From Vibrio azureus (GTDB taxonomy: Bacteria > Pseudomonadota > Gammaproteobacteria > Enterobacterales > Vibrionaceae): a DNA stretch of 64,000 nucleotides. Below are positions 38,070 to 46,532 of the stretch, piece after piece. The stretch is from NCBI RefSeq assembly GCF_002849855.1, contig NZ_CP018616.1:1364001-1428000 (forward strand). The letters run 5' to 3'. Positions within the stretch are counted from its first letter, which is position 1; every line of letters starts with the position of its first letter. The notes under the pieces are model-generated. The model was not told the DNA's origin and did no database searches. It saw only the letters and a program-made list of their open reading frames with translations. The position numbers and the translations under genes were made by a program.

Positions 38070-39620
38070 GTGCGCCTTGAAGTTTTTTGTGAAGATAGAC
38101 TCGGTCTTACTCGAGAATTACTCGATATTCTTGCCTCTAGAAGTATTGATTTACGTGGCATTGAAATCGATATTAGCGGCATTATTTACCTTAATTGTCC
38201 AGACATTGATTTTGATACGTTCAGTGAATTAATGGCTGAGATTAGGCGCATTACTGGCGTTAAAGATGTCCGAAAGATCCAGTTTATGCCGATCGAAAGG
38301 CATAATACGGAACTTCTTGCGCTTGTCGATAATCTCCCTGACCCCGTGTTTGCTATTGACCTTAAAGGTGCTGTCGACATGGCAAATATGGCGGCTTTAT
38401 CTCTTCTTGGTTTGCATCAGCAGCAAGTAATTGGCACTCAAATCGGCTCTTTATTGCCCAGCATCAATTTTTCACGCTGGAGTGAAGGCGTGAATCAACG
38501 AGCACGCGAAAGTATTGTCATAGATGGTCTTGATTACATTTTGGAACTAATGCCAGTCTATATTCAAGACGAGGTGAAAAATTCAACTCTTGCCAGCACA
38601 CTAATGACGATTCGTTCTATTCAACATAGTTCTCATATCGAGGAATCTTTACCTACTCAAAATGCACTTGGCTTCGAGCATTTTGTGGGTATCTCTAATC
38701 GGCATAAAGCATTAATTAACCAAGCAAAGAAGCTCTCTGCTCTTGACCAGCCTTTATTGATCGAGGGTGAAACAGGGACAGGAAAGGAGATGCTGGCGAA
38801 AGCTTGTCATAGTCGCTCCAGCCGTGCTGGCAAACCCTTCCTTGTGCTGAGTTGTGCCTCTATGCCAGATGACGTCGCGGAAACCGAACTATTTGGTCAT
38901 GCACCGGGCTCATTTAACCATGAACTTGGGCACAAAGGCATTTTTGAGCAAGCAACAGGCGGAACGGTTTTCCTTGATGAAATTGGGGAAATGAGTGCGC
39001 ATTTACAAATCAAACTGCTGCGCTTTCTTCAAGATGGCAACTTCCGCAGAGTCGGTGCTGAAGATGAAATGCACGTTGATGTGCGTATTATTGCTTCGAC
39101 AAAACATAATTTAGCTGAACTGGCGGAAGCTGGTCAATTCAGAGAAGATTTATACTACAGGTTGAACGTATTAACGTTGAGCATACCACCTCTTCGTAAG
39201 CGTACTAATGATATTTCACCGTTACTGGAGCTGTTTGTTACCAAATATGCCCAGCAGCTAGGACTATCGAAACCAGAGTTTGATGACAGTCTGGTCGAAA
39301 CCTTGATGAATTACCAGTGGCCAGGGAATATACGTCAAATGGACAATATGGTGCTTCGAGCTTTGACAGAAATGGAAGGCAATGTCTTAAAAGTAGAGAA
39401 CTTTAAATTGCCACAACCTCAGTCTTCTTCTGCTGGTACCACATCGCTTAACTTAGAAGGCTCTCTTGATGAAATCATGCGTGAGTACGAGTCACAGATT
39501 TTAGAGAGACTTTATCAGTCTTTCCCATCCAGCCGGAAGTTGGCTAAGCGTTTAAATGTCTCACATACTTCAATTGCAAATAAGCTGCGTGATTATGGCA
39601 TACGGAAAAACGAAGTGTAG
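38070..39620 (+). CDS. tyrR: Transcriptional regulator TyrR
   Basis: The 516-residue protein begins (GTG start) MRLEVFCEDRLGLTRELLDI, nearly identical to E. coli TyrR. It has, in order: an ACT domain (residues 1-75), a PAS domain (about 80-140), a sigma54-activator-type AAA+ domain with Walker A GETGTGKEML and VFLDEIGEM, and a C-terminal helix-turn-helix SSRKLAKRLNVSHTSIANKL. The GAFTGA loop that contacts sigma54 is replaced by APGSFN, as expected since TyrR works with sigma70. It controls aromatic amino acid genes. Confidence 0.96.
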   Translation: MRLEVFCEDRLGLTRELLDILASRSIDLRGIEIDISGIIYLNCPDIDFDTFSELMAEIRRITGVKDVRKIQFMPIERHNTELLALVDNLPDPVFAIDLKGAVDMANMAALSLLGLHQQQVIGTQIGSLLPSINFSRWSEGVNQRARESIVIDGLDYILELMPVYIQDEVKNSTLASTLMTIRSIQHSSHIEESLPTQNALGFEHFVGISNRHKALINQAKKLSALDQPLLIEGETGTGKEMLAKACHSRSSRAGKPFLVLSCASMPDDVAETELFGHAPGSFNHELGHKGIFEQATGGTVFLDEIGEMSAHLQIKLLRFLQDGNFRRVGAEDEMHVDVRIIASTKHNLAELAEAGQFREDLYYRLNVLTLSIPPLRKRTNDISPLLELFVTKYAQQLGLSKPEFDDSLVETLMNYQWPGNIRQMDNMVLRALTEMEGNVLKVENFKLPQPQSSSAGTTSLNLEGSLDEIMREYESQILERLYQSFPSSRKLAKRLNVSHTSIANKLRDYGIRKNEV

Positions 39621-39642
39621 CTTACATGGAAAAGATAAAAGC

Positions 39643-40236
39643 ATGGAAAATATAACGGACATAGAAAATAAAAGTACCTCGGTTTCTATTTATCACTTGG
39701 ATGGAAACCTATTGCTGAGAACAGCAGACATTGCTGATGCCGATATGATAGCTGAGTACTTTCGACAGAATCGAGAGCACTTAAAGCCTTTTGAGCCTAA
39801 ACGGGAAGAGGCTTTTTACACGGTGAATGGCTGGCTGCAAAAATTAATTAAGCTTAACGATTTACACCGTTTAGGGTTAGGTTTTTACTGTTTAATTATT
39901 GATGCTAACACAAAAAAAATGCAGGGCACTTTGTCCTTTAGTAATATGACGCGCTTTCCTTTTTACTGTTGTAATGTAGGTTATTCTCTAGCCGAGTCGG
40001 CGCAAGGTAAAGGCTTGATGAGACGCGCTCTGAAAATGGGTTGCGATTATATGTTTCGTGAACAAAAGCTTCATCGTATTCAGGCTAGCTATATGCCACA
40101 TAACTACAAAAGTGAAGCGGTTTTAAACCATTTAGGGTTTGAACGAGAGGGATATGCTAAAGATTACTTGCTGATCAATGATAAATGGGAAGATCATGTT
40201 TTAACCTCTCTCACTAATCCAGAATGGCAAAGGTAG
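39643..40236 (+). CDS. rimJ: Ribosomal protein S5 alanine N-acetyltransferase RimJ-like
   Basis: From the ATG at 39643 the protein has 197 residues and aligns with E. coli RimJ: NREHLKPFEPKREE, a GYSLAESAQGKGLMRRAL acetyl-CoA loop (QGKGLM), and YMPHNYKSEAVLNHLGFERE then GYAKDYLLINDKWEDHVLTS. RimJ acetylates the N-terminal alanine of ribosomal protein S5. The open frame extends back into tyrR (39556), but that start lies inside the other gene and lacks homology. It starts 22 bp after tyrR. Confidence 0.9.
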   Translation: MENITDIENKSTSVSIYHLDGNLLLRTADIADADMIAEYFRQNREHLKPFEPKREEAFYTVNGWLQKLIKLNDLHRLGLGFYCLIIDANTKKMQGTLSFSNMTRFPFYCCNVGYSLAESAQGKGLMRRALKMGCDYMFREQKLHRIQASYMPHNYKSEAVLNHLGFEREGYAKDYLLINDKWEDHVLTSLTNPEWQR

Positions 40237-40360
40237 AAGTTTAAACAGAGAAGTAGACTGTTACAATGTGGCTACAGTTGAAGCCAAAATATCGATATTG
40301 CATAAAAATGATTAATTATCCGCTAAAGAGAGCGGGCGAAAATCTTAACAAGGAGACGGA

Positions 40361-40834
40361 ATGTCTTATTTGACTTTGGACGAATACCAAAGAAAATGGA
40401 TTTTTACTCATCAGTCGATGCCAGTGCCAGTTGATGTCCTGAGCCTTATTAAACCTATGTCTGCGGCTCGAGCATCTCAGTTTTGGAAAGAAAACATCAG
40501 TGCTCAAAGCCCAGATATGGACAGGCTGTGTTCTTCTGACTGGCCAATGAAAGAGTCTAATTGGTCTGACACAGTGGGTTGGATGTCTGCATGGGAAGAT
40601 GATGCTTCTGAACTGCCAGAGGAAATCAGTCAGTTTATTGATTGGCAAGATGATGTAACGGTCTATTTTTGTTACGAGAAGTACAATATTATTGAGACCA
40701 AATGGTCAGTGTTTAAAAAGTATTGGAAAAACTTTCTTTTCTATGACGATGGTCCAATTTTACTTGGACGCCGTCGCTCTCAAGCACTTTGGTTTGATTC
40801 AAAAGGTAACGTTAAGCTCGGAGAGCGTAATTAA
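40361..40834 (+). CDS. DUF2947 family protein
   Basis: The 157-residue soluble protein is rich in Trp (WIFTHQSMPVP, FWKENIS, SSDWPMKESNWSDTVGWMSA, IDWQDDV), a composition that I associate with DUF2947 proteins of marine Gammaproteobacteria. AAGGAG precedes the ATG with good spacing. No catalytic motif is recognised. It sits between two acetyltransferase genes with no overlap, so no functional link is implied. Confidence 0.75.
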   Translation: MSYLTLDEYQRKWIFTHQSMPVPVDVLSLIKPMSAARASQFWKENISAQSPDMDRLCSSDWPMKESNWSDTVGWMSAWEDDASELPEEISQFIDWQDDVTVYFCYEKYNIIETKWSVFKKYWKNFLFYDDGPILLGRRRSQALWFDSKGNVKLGERN

Positions 40835-40923
40835 ATATTCGGGTTAGAGCGTCTTTACTGCTGTGTTCTGTGATGGGTATTCATTATCAGAGCACAGTCT
40901 CATGAAGTTCCTAGGGTATAAAT

Positions 40924-41430
40924 ATGGAAATAATAATAAGAAGAACGGAGCCTTCTGATGCTCGTGCGATAAAAGAAATCTACGAATGTGAAAATGCATA
41001 TAAAGGTACTTTGCAGCTTCCTCTTCCTTCCCAAGATATGTGGGATAAACGCCTATCAAACATGCCGGATCATGTTTATTCTTACGTCGCTTTGCTCGAT
41101 AATGAAATTGTTGGTAACTTAGGCTTTGAAGTCTGTACCAACCCTAGGCGGCGACATGTTGGCTCACTTGGTATGGGAGTGAAAGATAATGTTCAGGGTA
41201 AAGGTGTAGGAAGTGCTTTATTGGCTAAAGTCACTGACCTTGCCGATAATTGGTTAAATTTAACACGCCTTGAATTGACGGTGTATGTCGATAACGAACG
41301 TGCCATCTCTCTATATAAGAAATTTGGTTTTCAAATTGAAGGTGAGTCTATAGCTTTTGCTTTTCGTCAAGGTGAGTATGTTAATGTCTACCATATGGCT
41401 CGTATTGCAAAAGCTGTTCGCGAAAAATAA
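40924..41430 (+). CDS. GNAT N-acetyltransferase, YhhY-like
   Basis: The 168-residue protein resembles E. coli YhhY throughout: IIIRRTEPSDARAIKEIYE, TLQLPLPSQDMWDKRL, NPRRRHVGSLGMGV, and LTRLELTVYVDNERAISLYK with FGFQIEGE. The acetyl-CoA loop is VQGKGVGSALL. YhhY acetylates certain L-amino acids and related compounds; that activity is transferred by homology only. A single gene between the DUF2947 gene and a repeat copy. Confidence 0.88.
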   Translation: MEIIIRRTEPSDARAIKEIYECENAYKGTLQLPLPSQDMWDKRLSNMPDHVYSYVALLDNEIVGNLGFEVCTNPRRRHVGSLGMGVKDNVQGKGVGSALLAKVTDLADNWLNLTRLELTVYVDNERAISLYKKFGFQIEGESIAFAFRQGEYVNVYHMARIAKAVREK

Positions 41431-41452
41431 TCATTTCTTATAAAAAACTAAG

Positions 41453-41609
41453 TATACTCAAGTCGCCTTGCTCCCAAAGGGGAGCGATCTTAACTCTCAG
41501 ACTTTGTTAACGATTCTCAATGTAGAGCGACTATACCTTCGAATCTTTGCCGCACCTGAGGGCTAAGGTCATCTCGCTGAATACAGTATCTTGAGGTTAC
41601 TTGGGTATA
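41453..41609. repeat. Palindromic intergenic repeat (157 bp), left arm shortened
   Basis: The core and right half match the long form (CTCTCAGACTTTGTTAACGA, CTTGAGGTTACTTGGGTATA). The left arm keeps only TATACTCAAG and then jumps to the CTCCCAAAGG part, missing the ATGCTTGATTCAG segment. It ends about 30 bp before the next gene. Confidence 0.88.
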
Positions 41610-41639
41610 TATCCTAATAAAATCTATATACAAAGGCTT

Positions 41640-42068
41640 ATGAACGTGACATATCAGCAGCTAGATTTCATTGCAGATTTATATATCCCATTTTTGGCTT
41701 TTTTAATGTTATGTCGGTTACTCTGGCAGTTAAAAAACGTCGGTTTAATGCAAGCAATGGCCGATCTAGTCACAACGGTGCTTGGTGTGATTTATATTTA
41801 TGCGTTGATGTTTTTAGACCAATACACAGGGGCTTACGCGCGTTTTGGTTTAGACTACAGTACCCATACTGCATTAGCTTTAGTGTTTGTCATCAGTCTG
41901 GCTTTCATTAATAAGAAAGCTGCCATCGCATCGTCAAGCTCTATGGTCATTTATGCCTTGCTTATGATGTATCAAAACTATCATACTTTGCTCGATATAC
42001 TTGTTACCACTGTGATGGTTTTACCTATATTAATATGGCTGAAGTCGCGGTCACTTAGGTATAAATAG
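41640..42068 (+). CDS. Small membrane protein with PAP2-like motifs
   Basis: The 142-residue protein (ATG at 41640; frame open from 41601 inside the repeat) has four membrane helices. Two histidine segments stand out: LDYSTHTALAL and YQNYHTLLDILVTTV. Their order and spacing, between helices, resemble the SGH and HxxxD active-site motifs of PAP2-type lipid phosphatases, but the protein is only about half the usual length and lacks the first KxxxxxxRP motif. It may be a mini-PAP2 or a degenerate relative. AAAGG precedes the start at tight spacing. Confidence 0.6.
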   Translation: MNVTYQQLDFIADLYIPFLAFLMLCRLLWQLKNVGLMQAMADLVTTVLGVIYIYALMFLDQYTGAYARFGLDYSTHTALALVFVISLAFINKKAAIASSSSMVIYALLMMYQNYHTLLDILVTTVMVLPILIWLKSRSLRYK

Positions 42069-42088
42069 CTCTGAATTGATATAGAAGG

Positions 42089-42877
42089 CTAAGAATTTGT
42101 TTTTAACAGTGATGATATAAAATCATATAAAACAAATAAAGTGATTAAGGCAGTACATGAATGTAGGTAGCTTTTGTAGCTCTTGGCGCTTATCTTATTT
42201 TGTAGTGCAAGCCCAGGTCTTTGGGCTAAAACAGCAAATAAGCTAAGCATCAACCCAGAAACGAGTTCAAAGTTACCGAATGCGTCATCGATTATTAACA
42301 TAATTGCTTGGCTGACTTTATTAACAATAAAGCAAATATTGAATATTTGCGACATAACTAAAGGACTGAGGTCGGTGTTTACAAGGTACATGGTTAAAAA
42401 TGGAACAGAGATATTGACTGAACCGCCCATAATACCTGCAATAAAACCGAATAAAAATTGAATTCTTCTTTTGTTAGAGTCAAATTGAAAAAATCTTATT
42501 TTGCTGGTTAATAAAGCAGCTGTCAGCATAAACAGTAATATGCCTTTTAAGACAAGTTCGCTTCCAATCACTAAGATCTTACTTCCAATCAGAGTTCCTA
42601 AGGTTACAGATAGTGATAATAAAAAAAACTTCTTTGCCGTTCTTAACCAATGTTTTCCGCGAAAAATAATAAGTAAGTTAAGAGTGATATTGGGAATGAT
42701 CGTGATGAGTACTGCCGTTTTAACATCTGTTAATGTGGCAATCAATGGTGTTGTTATTAATGGAAATCCAACACCAATTAAACCATGAATAAAGGCGGAT
42801 ACGGAAACGATAACAATAATAGCCGTCAAAGTAGTCACGCTAAAATCGTTAATATGTAGTAAAAAATCACTCAACAT
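42089..42877 (-). CDS. TauE/SafE family sulfite/organosulfur exporter-like permease
   Basis: The 262-residue protein has about eight membrane helices. Two repeated TauE/SafE motif regions are visible: GLIGVGFPLITTPLIATLTD near the N-terminus and GFIAGIMGGSVNISVPFLTM in the middle. Family members export sulfite, sulfonates or other anions, mostly by inference. Single gene, convergent with the PAP2-like gene (20 bp between stops). Confidence 0.85.
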   Translation of the reverse strand: MLSDFLLHINDFSVTTLTAIIVIVSVSAFIHGLIGVGFPLITTPLIATLTDVKTAVLITIIPNITLNLLIIFRGKHWLRTAKKFFLLSLSVTLGTLIGSKILVIGSELVLKGILLFMLTAALLTSKIRFFQFDSNKRRIQFLFGFIAGIMGGSVNISVPFLTMYLVNTDLSPLVMSQIFNICFIVNKVSQAIMLIIDDAFGNFELVSGLMLSLFAVLAQRPGLALQNKISAKSYKSYLHSCTALITLFVLYDFISSLLKTNS

Positions 42878-42960
42878 TTTCAGGATAGGTTTTAAAAGCC
42901 ATGATAATGAACATTATTATATTAAAGTCCTTATTATTCAATTTTTTATTTTAATCTGCT

Positions 42961-43042
42961 CCTAAAGTGGCGCTTCGCACTTAAAAGAACTAAGGTCGTC
43001 TCGCTGAGAACGATATTTCAGAGCGATTTGGTCATAAGTATA
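42961..43042. repeat. Decayed fragment of the palindromic repeat
   Basis: ACTAAGGTCGTCTCGCTGAG followed by AACGATATTTCAGAGCGATT and a TATA end resembles the right third of the long form. Low similarity. Confidence 0.35.
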
Positions 43043-43201
43043 TGACTTTGAGTATTTTTATTTAATACTACTTTCTTTGATCTAGCGCTAAAACCAGTAG
43101 GCATGTTACGTACATAATTTGGTTCAAATATGGTGAGTGAAGTCGATTCATAAAGGGTTCACCACTTTTTGGACAACCATCTCAGGAAGAGACGTCGTAC
43201 T

Positions 43202-44620
43202 ATGCATTCCTACTTCAAATACATTATTCCTATCTTTATCCCATTACTGATTTTGATGATGCCTTTATCAGCCTTTCCATTTGAAGGGATTACCGTCATG
43301 CAACAGAGAGTGATTGCGATCTTCTTATTGGCGGCTTTGTGTTGGGTTTTGGAGCCGATCCCCATCTATGCCACTTCGGTTGTTATCATTGTACTTGAGT
43401 TGTTACTGTTGTCTGATAAAGGGATTGGTTTAGCACGTACCGAGTCTGGTTCTCCACACTTTGGTGAGTTGCTCAAATACAACGAAATCATGGCGACCTT
43501 TGCCAGCCCGATAATCATGCTTTTTCTAGGTGGCTTCTTTCTAGCGATGGCAGCGTCAAAATATCGTTTAGATGTCAACCTTGCGCGAGTGTTGCTCAAA
43601 CCCTTTGGTCAGGATCCGAAATATGTCATGCTTGGTTTGATGTTGATTACGGCGACATTTTCAATGTTTATGTCAAACACAGCAACAACCGCGATGATGC
43701 TCTCTATTTTGGCGCCGGTAGTGGCAGTATTTAAACCCCATGATCCCGGCCGAATTGCTTTTGCCTTGTGTATTCCTGTTGCGGCAAATATCGGTGGTAT
43801 TGGTACACCGATTGGTACGCCACCTAATGCCATTGCTCTAAAATACTTAACTGGGGATAACGTTATATCCTTTGGTGAATGGATGGCTTTTGGAGTGCCA
43901 TTTGTCATTGTGATGATGGCTTTCGCTTGGTTCCTCATGGTTTGCCTTTACAAGTCTGAAACACAAACCCTTGACCTTGATATCAAAAGTAAATTTCTTA
44001 AAACTCCTAAAGCGATCGTTGTCTATATTACTTTTGTTGGCACCATCTTATTGTGGTTGATGGGATCGACGCATGGGATGAATGCATATACGGTGGCATT
44101 GATTCCAGTTGCTATATTTTCACTCACAGGAATAATTAACAAGGAAGATTTGAAAAAAATATCTTGGGATGTTTTATGGTTAGTTTCAGGTGGTATTGCG
44201 CTTGGTTTAGCTCTTGATCAAACAGGTTTGGCCCGTTTGGTTGTGAGCAGTATTCCCTTTGGTGACTTTTCTCCTTATGTTGTGTTGGTCGGCGCGTCGA
44301 TGTTATGTCTGCTTATGGCGAACTTTATGTCTCACACCGCTACGGCCAATTTGCTTATGCCAATTATGGCAGCTCTTGGCTCGTCAATGACTTCTTTAGC
44401 ACCTTTGGGAGGAGAAGTCACTTTGATTTTAATTGTAACCTTTGCCGCATCACTCGGCATGTCGCTACCGATCAGTACGCCACCCAATGCGCTCGCTCAT
44501 GCAACAGGGCAAGTTCAAAGTCATCAAATGGCTAAAGTGGGGATTGTGATAGGCCTAGTTGGAGTCGTGTTGAGCTTTGTCATGGTATGGCTTTTACATG
44601 TTATAGAACGGATTGTATAA
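43202..44620 (+). CDS. SLC13/DASS family anion symporter
   Basis: The 472-residue transporter has about eleven membrane segments and both DASS signature pairs: MSNTATTAMML with NIGGIGTPIGTPPNAIALKY, and MSHTATANLLMP with MSLPISTPPNALAHATG. These SNT/SHT and TPPN loops bind Na+ and the carboxylate, as in VcINDY. Dicarboxylate uptake is the likely role. The start at 43202 has AGGAAG upstream; the earlier TTG at 43169 is not used. The kinase gene starts 3 bp after the stop, so the transporter, kinase and receiver form an operon. Confidence 0.92.
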   Translation: MHSYFKYIIPIFIPLLILMMPLSAFPFEGITVMQQRVIAIFLLAALCWVLEPIPIYATSVVIIVLELLLLSDKGIGLARTESGSPHFGELLKYNEIMATFASPIIMLFLGGFFLAMAASKYRLDVNLARVLLKPFGQDPKYVMLGLMLITATFSMFMSNTATTAMMLSILAPVVAVFKPHDPGRIAFALCIPVAANIGGIGTPIGTPPNAIALKYLTGDNVISFGEWMAFGVPFVIVMMAFAWFLMVCLYKSETQTLDLDIKSKFLKTPKAIVVYITFVGTILLWLMGSTHGMNAYTVALIPVAIFSLTGIINKEDLKKISWDVLWLVSGGIALGLALDQTGLARLVVSSIPFGDFSPYVVLVGASMLCLLMANFMSHTATANLLMPIMAALGSSMTSLAPLGGEVTLILIVTFAASLGMSLPISTPPNALAHATGQVQSHQMAKVGIVIGLVGVVLSFVMVWLLHVIERIV

Positions 44621-44623
44621 CTT

Positions 44624-45955
44624 ATGCAGGAAGACCAATTAGATAGACTTGTTCAACGTTACTTTGATGAGACGGAAAGACGTATCTCGATAACCAAAGG
44701 GACGATTCTACTTAATCAAGAGCAGAGTAATGATAGGTTATATTATGTCATTTCAGGAGAGCTCAATGGCTATTTACTTGATGAGAACAAAAAGCAAATC
44801 CAAGTGTTTTCTGCTTCTGCTGGCTCTTTCATTGGTGTTCATAGTTTCTTCTCTGGCTCATGGGTCGCATCATCTACGGTGATTGCCCAAACGGATGCAA
44901 AGTTGGCTTGGATTGATCGCCTTACACCGGCTTTTGAGCCTGGCATCTTTGGCCCTTTGAATGCTCAATTTATGCCTGTTATTGTCAGCGAGCTTTCATA
45001 CCGCCAACGTCGTGTCGCGCAAGAGGCGAAAGCGAAAGAAAAAGTATTACAAAAGCTGCATCTAGCAGAGCAAATGACAACATTAGGCCAACTGGCTGCA
45101 GGCCTTGCTCATGAACTTAATAATACGATTGGTGTTGTGAGCAGCAAATCGGAACGATTGGAGTCAATCATTTTTGAGCTGCTTGAAAAAGTAAATCCAA
45201 GTGCAAGTCAGTTTTTTGATTTTGGACTTTTAACAGGCCAGACTCTTACATCAAAACAGGTTCGCTCTCGTGGTCGTGATTTTGAGCTGCGTTATGATTT
45301 GCCAAAAGGCATTGCGAGGGAACTGGCACGAGCGGTACCTGACAACGAGCCTGATGAAAATTGGCTGATAAATCCTCAAGAAGCTATCCATTATTGGCAG
45401 ATTGGACGTGATTTACATGATTTGCGTATGGCTGCACACCATACCGTTGGCATTGTTCAGTCCGTTAAGCAGCTCGGCAGAGCAGACACAGAAACGGAAG
45501 CCTATTTCGATTTAAATGAGTCAATAAACCAAGCGTTAATTTTACTTCAAGGGGAACTTCGTCTCATCAATGTGCTTTGTGACTTTGATGAATTGCCCGC
45601 ATTTTGGGGATCTCAAACAGAACTTGTACAAGTATGGATCAATCTGGTGAAGAACGCGTGTGATGTCTTAAAGCATCATGAAAAGCCTTGTATTGAGATA
45701 AAAACGAGAAAAGGAAAAAGTATTCTCTTGATTACGATTACAAATAATGGAGAAGAGATTAATCCGTTGATTAAACGTAAAATCTTTCAACCTAACTTTA
45801 CAACCAAGAAAGGAGGGCTGTCATTTGGTTTAGGTTTAGGACTATCGATTGTAAAACGCATTGTATTAGGCTACCAAGGTTCAATTACAGTGAAGAGTGA
45901 TCCGGATAAAACAGCATTTAGGATAAAATTGCCAATTGAGGGTGAACATGGATAA
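44624..45955 (+). CDS. Sensor histidine kinase with N-terminal cNMP-binding-like domain
   Basis: The 443-residue soluble kinase has a Crp-like cyclic-nucleotide-binding fold (residues about 15-115: KGTILLNQEQSNDRLYYVIS, GSFIGVHSFFSG) and a short coiled-coil. The H-box GQLAAGLAHELNNTIGVVSS and a C-terminal ATPase with NLVKNACDVLKHH and GLGLGLSIVKRIV follow. The H-box and ATPase are of the NtrB-like type. Absence of membrane segments points to an internal signal. Phosphate would go to the overlapping receiver gene. Co-transcription with an SLC13 transporter suggests control linked to dicarboxylate use. Confidence 0.9.
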   Translation: MQEDQLDRLVQRYFDETERRISITKGTILLNQEQSNDRLYYVISGELNGYLLDENKKQIQVFSASAGSFIGVHSFFSGSWVASSTVIAQTDAKLAWIDRLTPAFEPGIFGPLNAQFMPVIVSELSYRQRRVAQEAKAKEKVLQKLHLAEQMTTLGQLAAGLAHELNNTIGVVSSKSERLESIIFELLEKVNPSASQFFDFGLLTGQTLTSKQVRSRGRDFELRYDLPKGIARELARAVPDNEPDENWLINPQEAIHYWQIGRDLHDLRMAAHHTVGIVQSVKQLGRADTETEAYFDLNESINQALILLQGELRLINVLCDFDELPAFWGSQTELVQVWINLVKNACDVLKHHEKPCIEIKTRKGKSILLITITNNGEEINPLIKRKIFQPNFTTKKGGLSFGLGLGLSIVKRIVLGYQGSITVKSDPDKTAFRIKLPIEGEHG

Positions 45956-46421
45956 GTTAAATTTAATATGTGTTGATGATCAAAGAGAAGTATTGAGAGC
46001 AGTCCTTCAAGATCTACAATCCTTTGATTCATGGGTAAATATTGAAGACTGTGAGTCTGCTGATGAGGCCATTGAATTGATGGATGAACTCGATAGTGAT
46101 GGGCAAATGATCGCGTTGGTTATTTCCGACCATATCATGCCTGGTAAGACAGGGGTAGAACTGCTCACTTTTATAGCCAACGACAGCCGATATAATCATA
46201 CTCGCAAGGTACTATTGACAGGGCAAGCGACACAAAGCGATACAATTAATGCCATCAACTCGGCAGGCATTGATCACTACTTTGAGAAACCTTGGCATTC
46301 AGAATCATTGATTGATTGCGTCAGGAACTTAATCTCTCACTATGTATTTGATGTAGGCCTTGATTACACTTCTTTTCAAGGGCAACTCGATAAAGATGTT
46401 ATCTTTTCGAGATTAAAATAA
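45948..46421 (+). CDS. Response regulator with receiver domain only
   Basis: The 157-residue protein has one receiver domain: acidic pair ICVDDQ, phospho-acceptor Asp in LVISDHIMPGKTG, Thr in KVLLTGQA and Lys in YFEKPW. The remaining 30 residues (SHYVFDVGLDYTSFQG and on) show no DNA-binding or enzyme motif. The ATG at 45948 overlaps the kinase end by 8 bases, indicating translational coupling. Output must be through protein interaction. The FEKPW context is typical of receivers found with HD-GYP or kinase partners. Confidence 0.9.
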   Translation: MDKLNLICVDDQREVLRAVLQDLQSFDSWVNIEDCESADEAIELMDELDSDGQMIALVISDHIMPGKTGVELLTFIANDSRYNHTRKVLLTGQATQSDTINAINSAGIDHYFEKPWHSESLIDCVRNLISHYVFDVGLDYTSFQGQLDKDVIFSRLK

Positions 46422-46432
46422 CGGTGTTCTGC

Positions 46433-46528
46433 TGTCGCTCAGTTTGATTCAAAGCCAATGAGCGACGGCGTTAAATATCCAAGGTCAGCGTCGCCGAGTA
46501 CGACAACTTAAGTTGACTTGGGTAAATA
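46433..46528. repeat. Possible decayed copy of the palindromic repeat
   Basis: The right end AACTTAAGTTGACTTGGGTAAATA and an internal GGTCAGCGTCGCCGAG-like part recall the family; a separate pair GTCGCTCA/TGAGCGAC forms a local hairpin. It may serve as a terminator for the two convergent genes. Confidence 0.3.
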
Positions 46529-46532
46529 ATAT

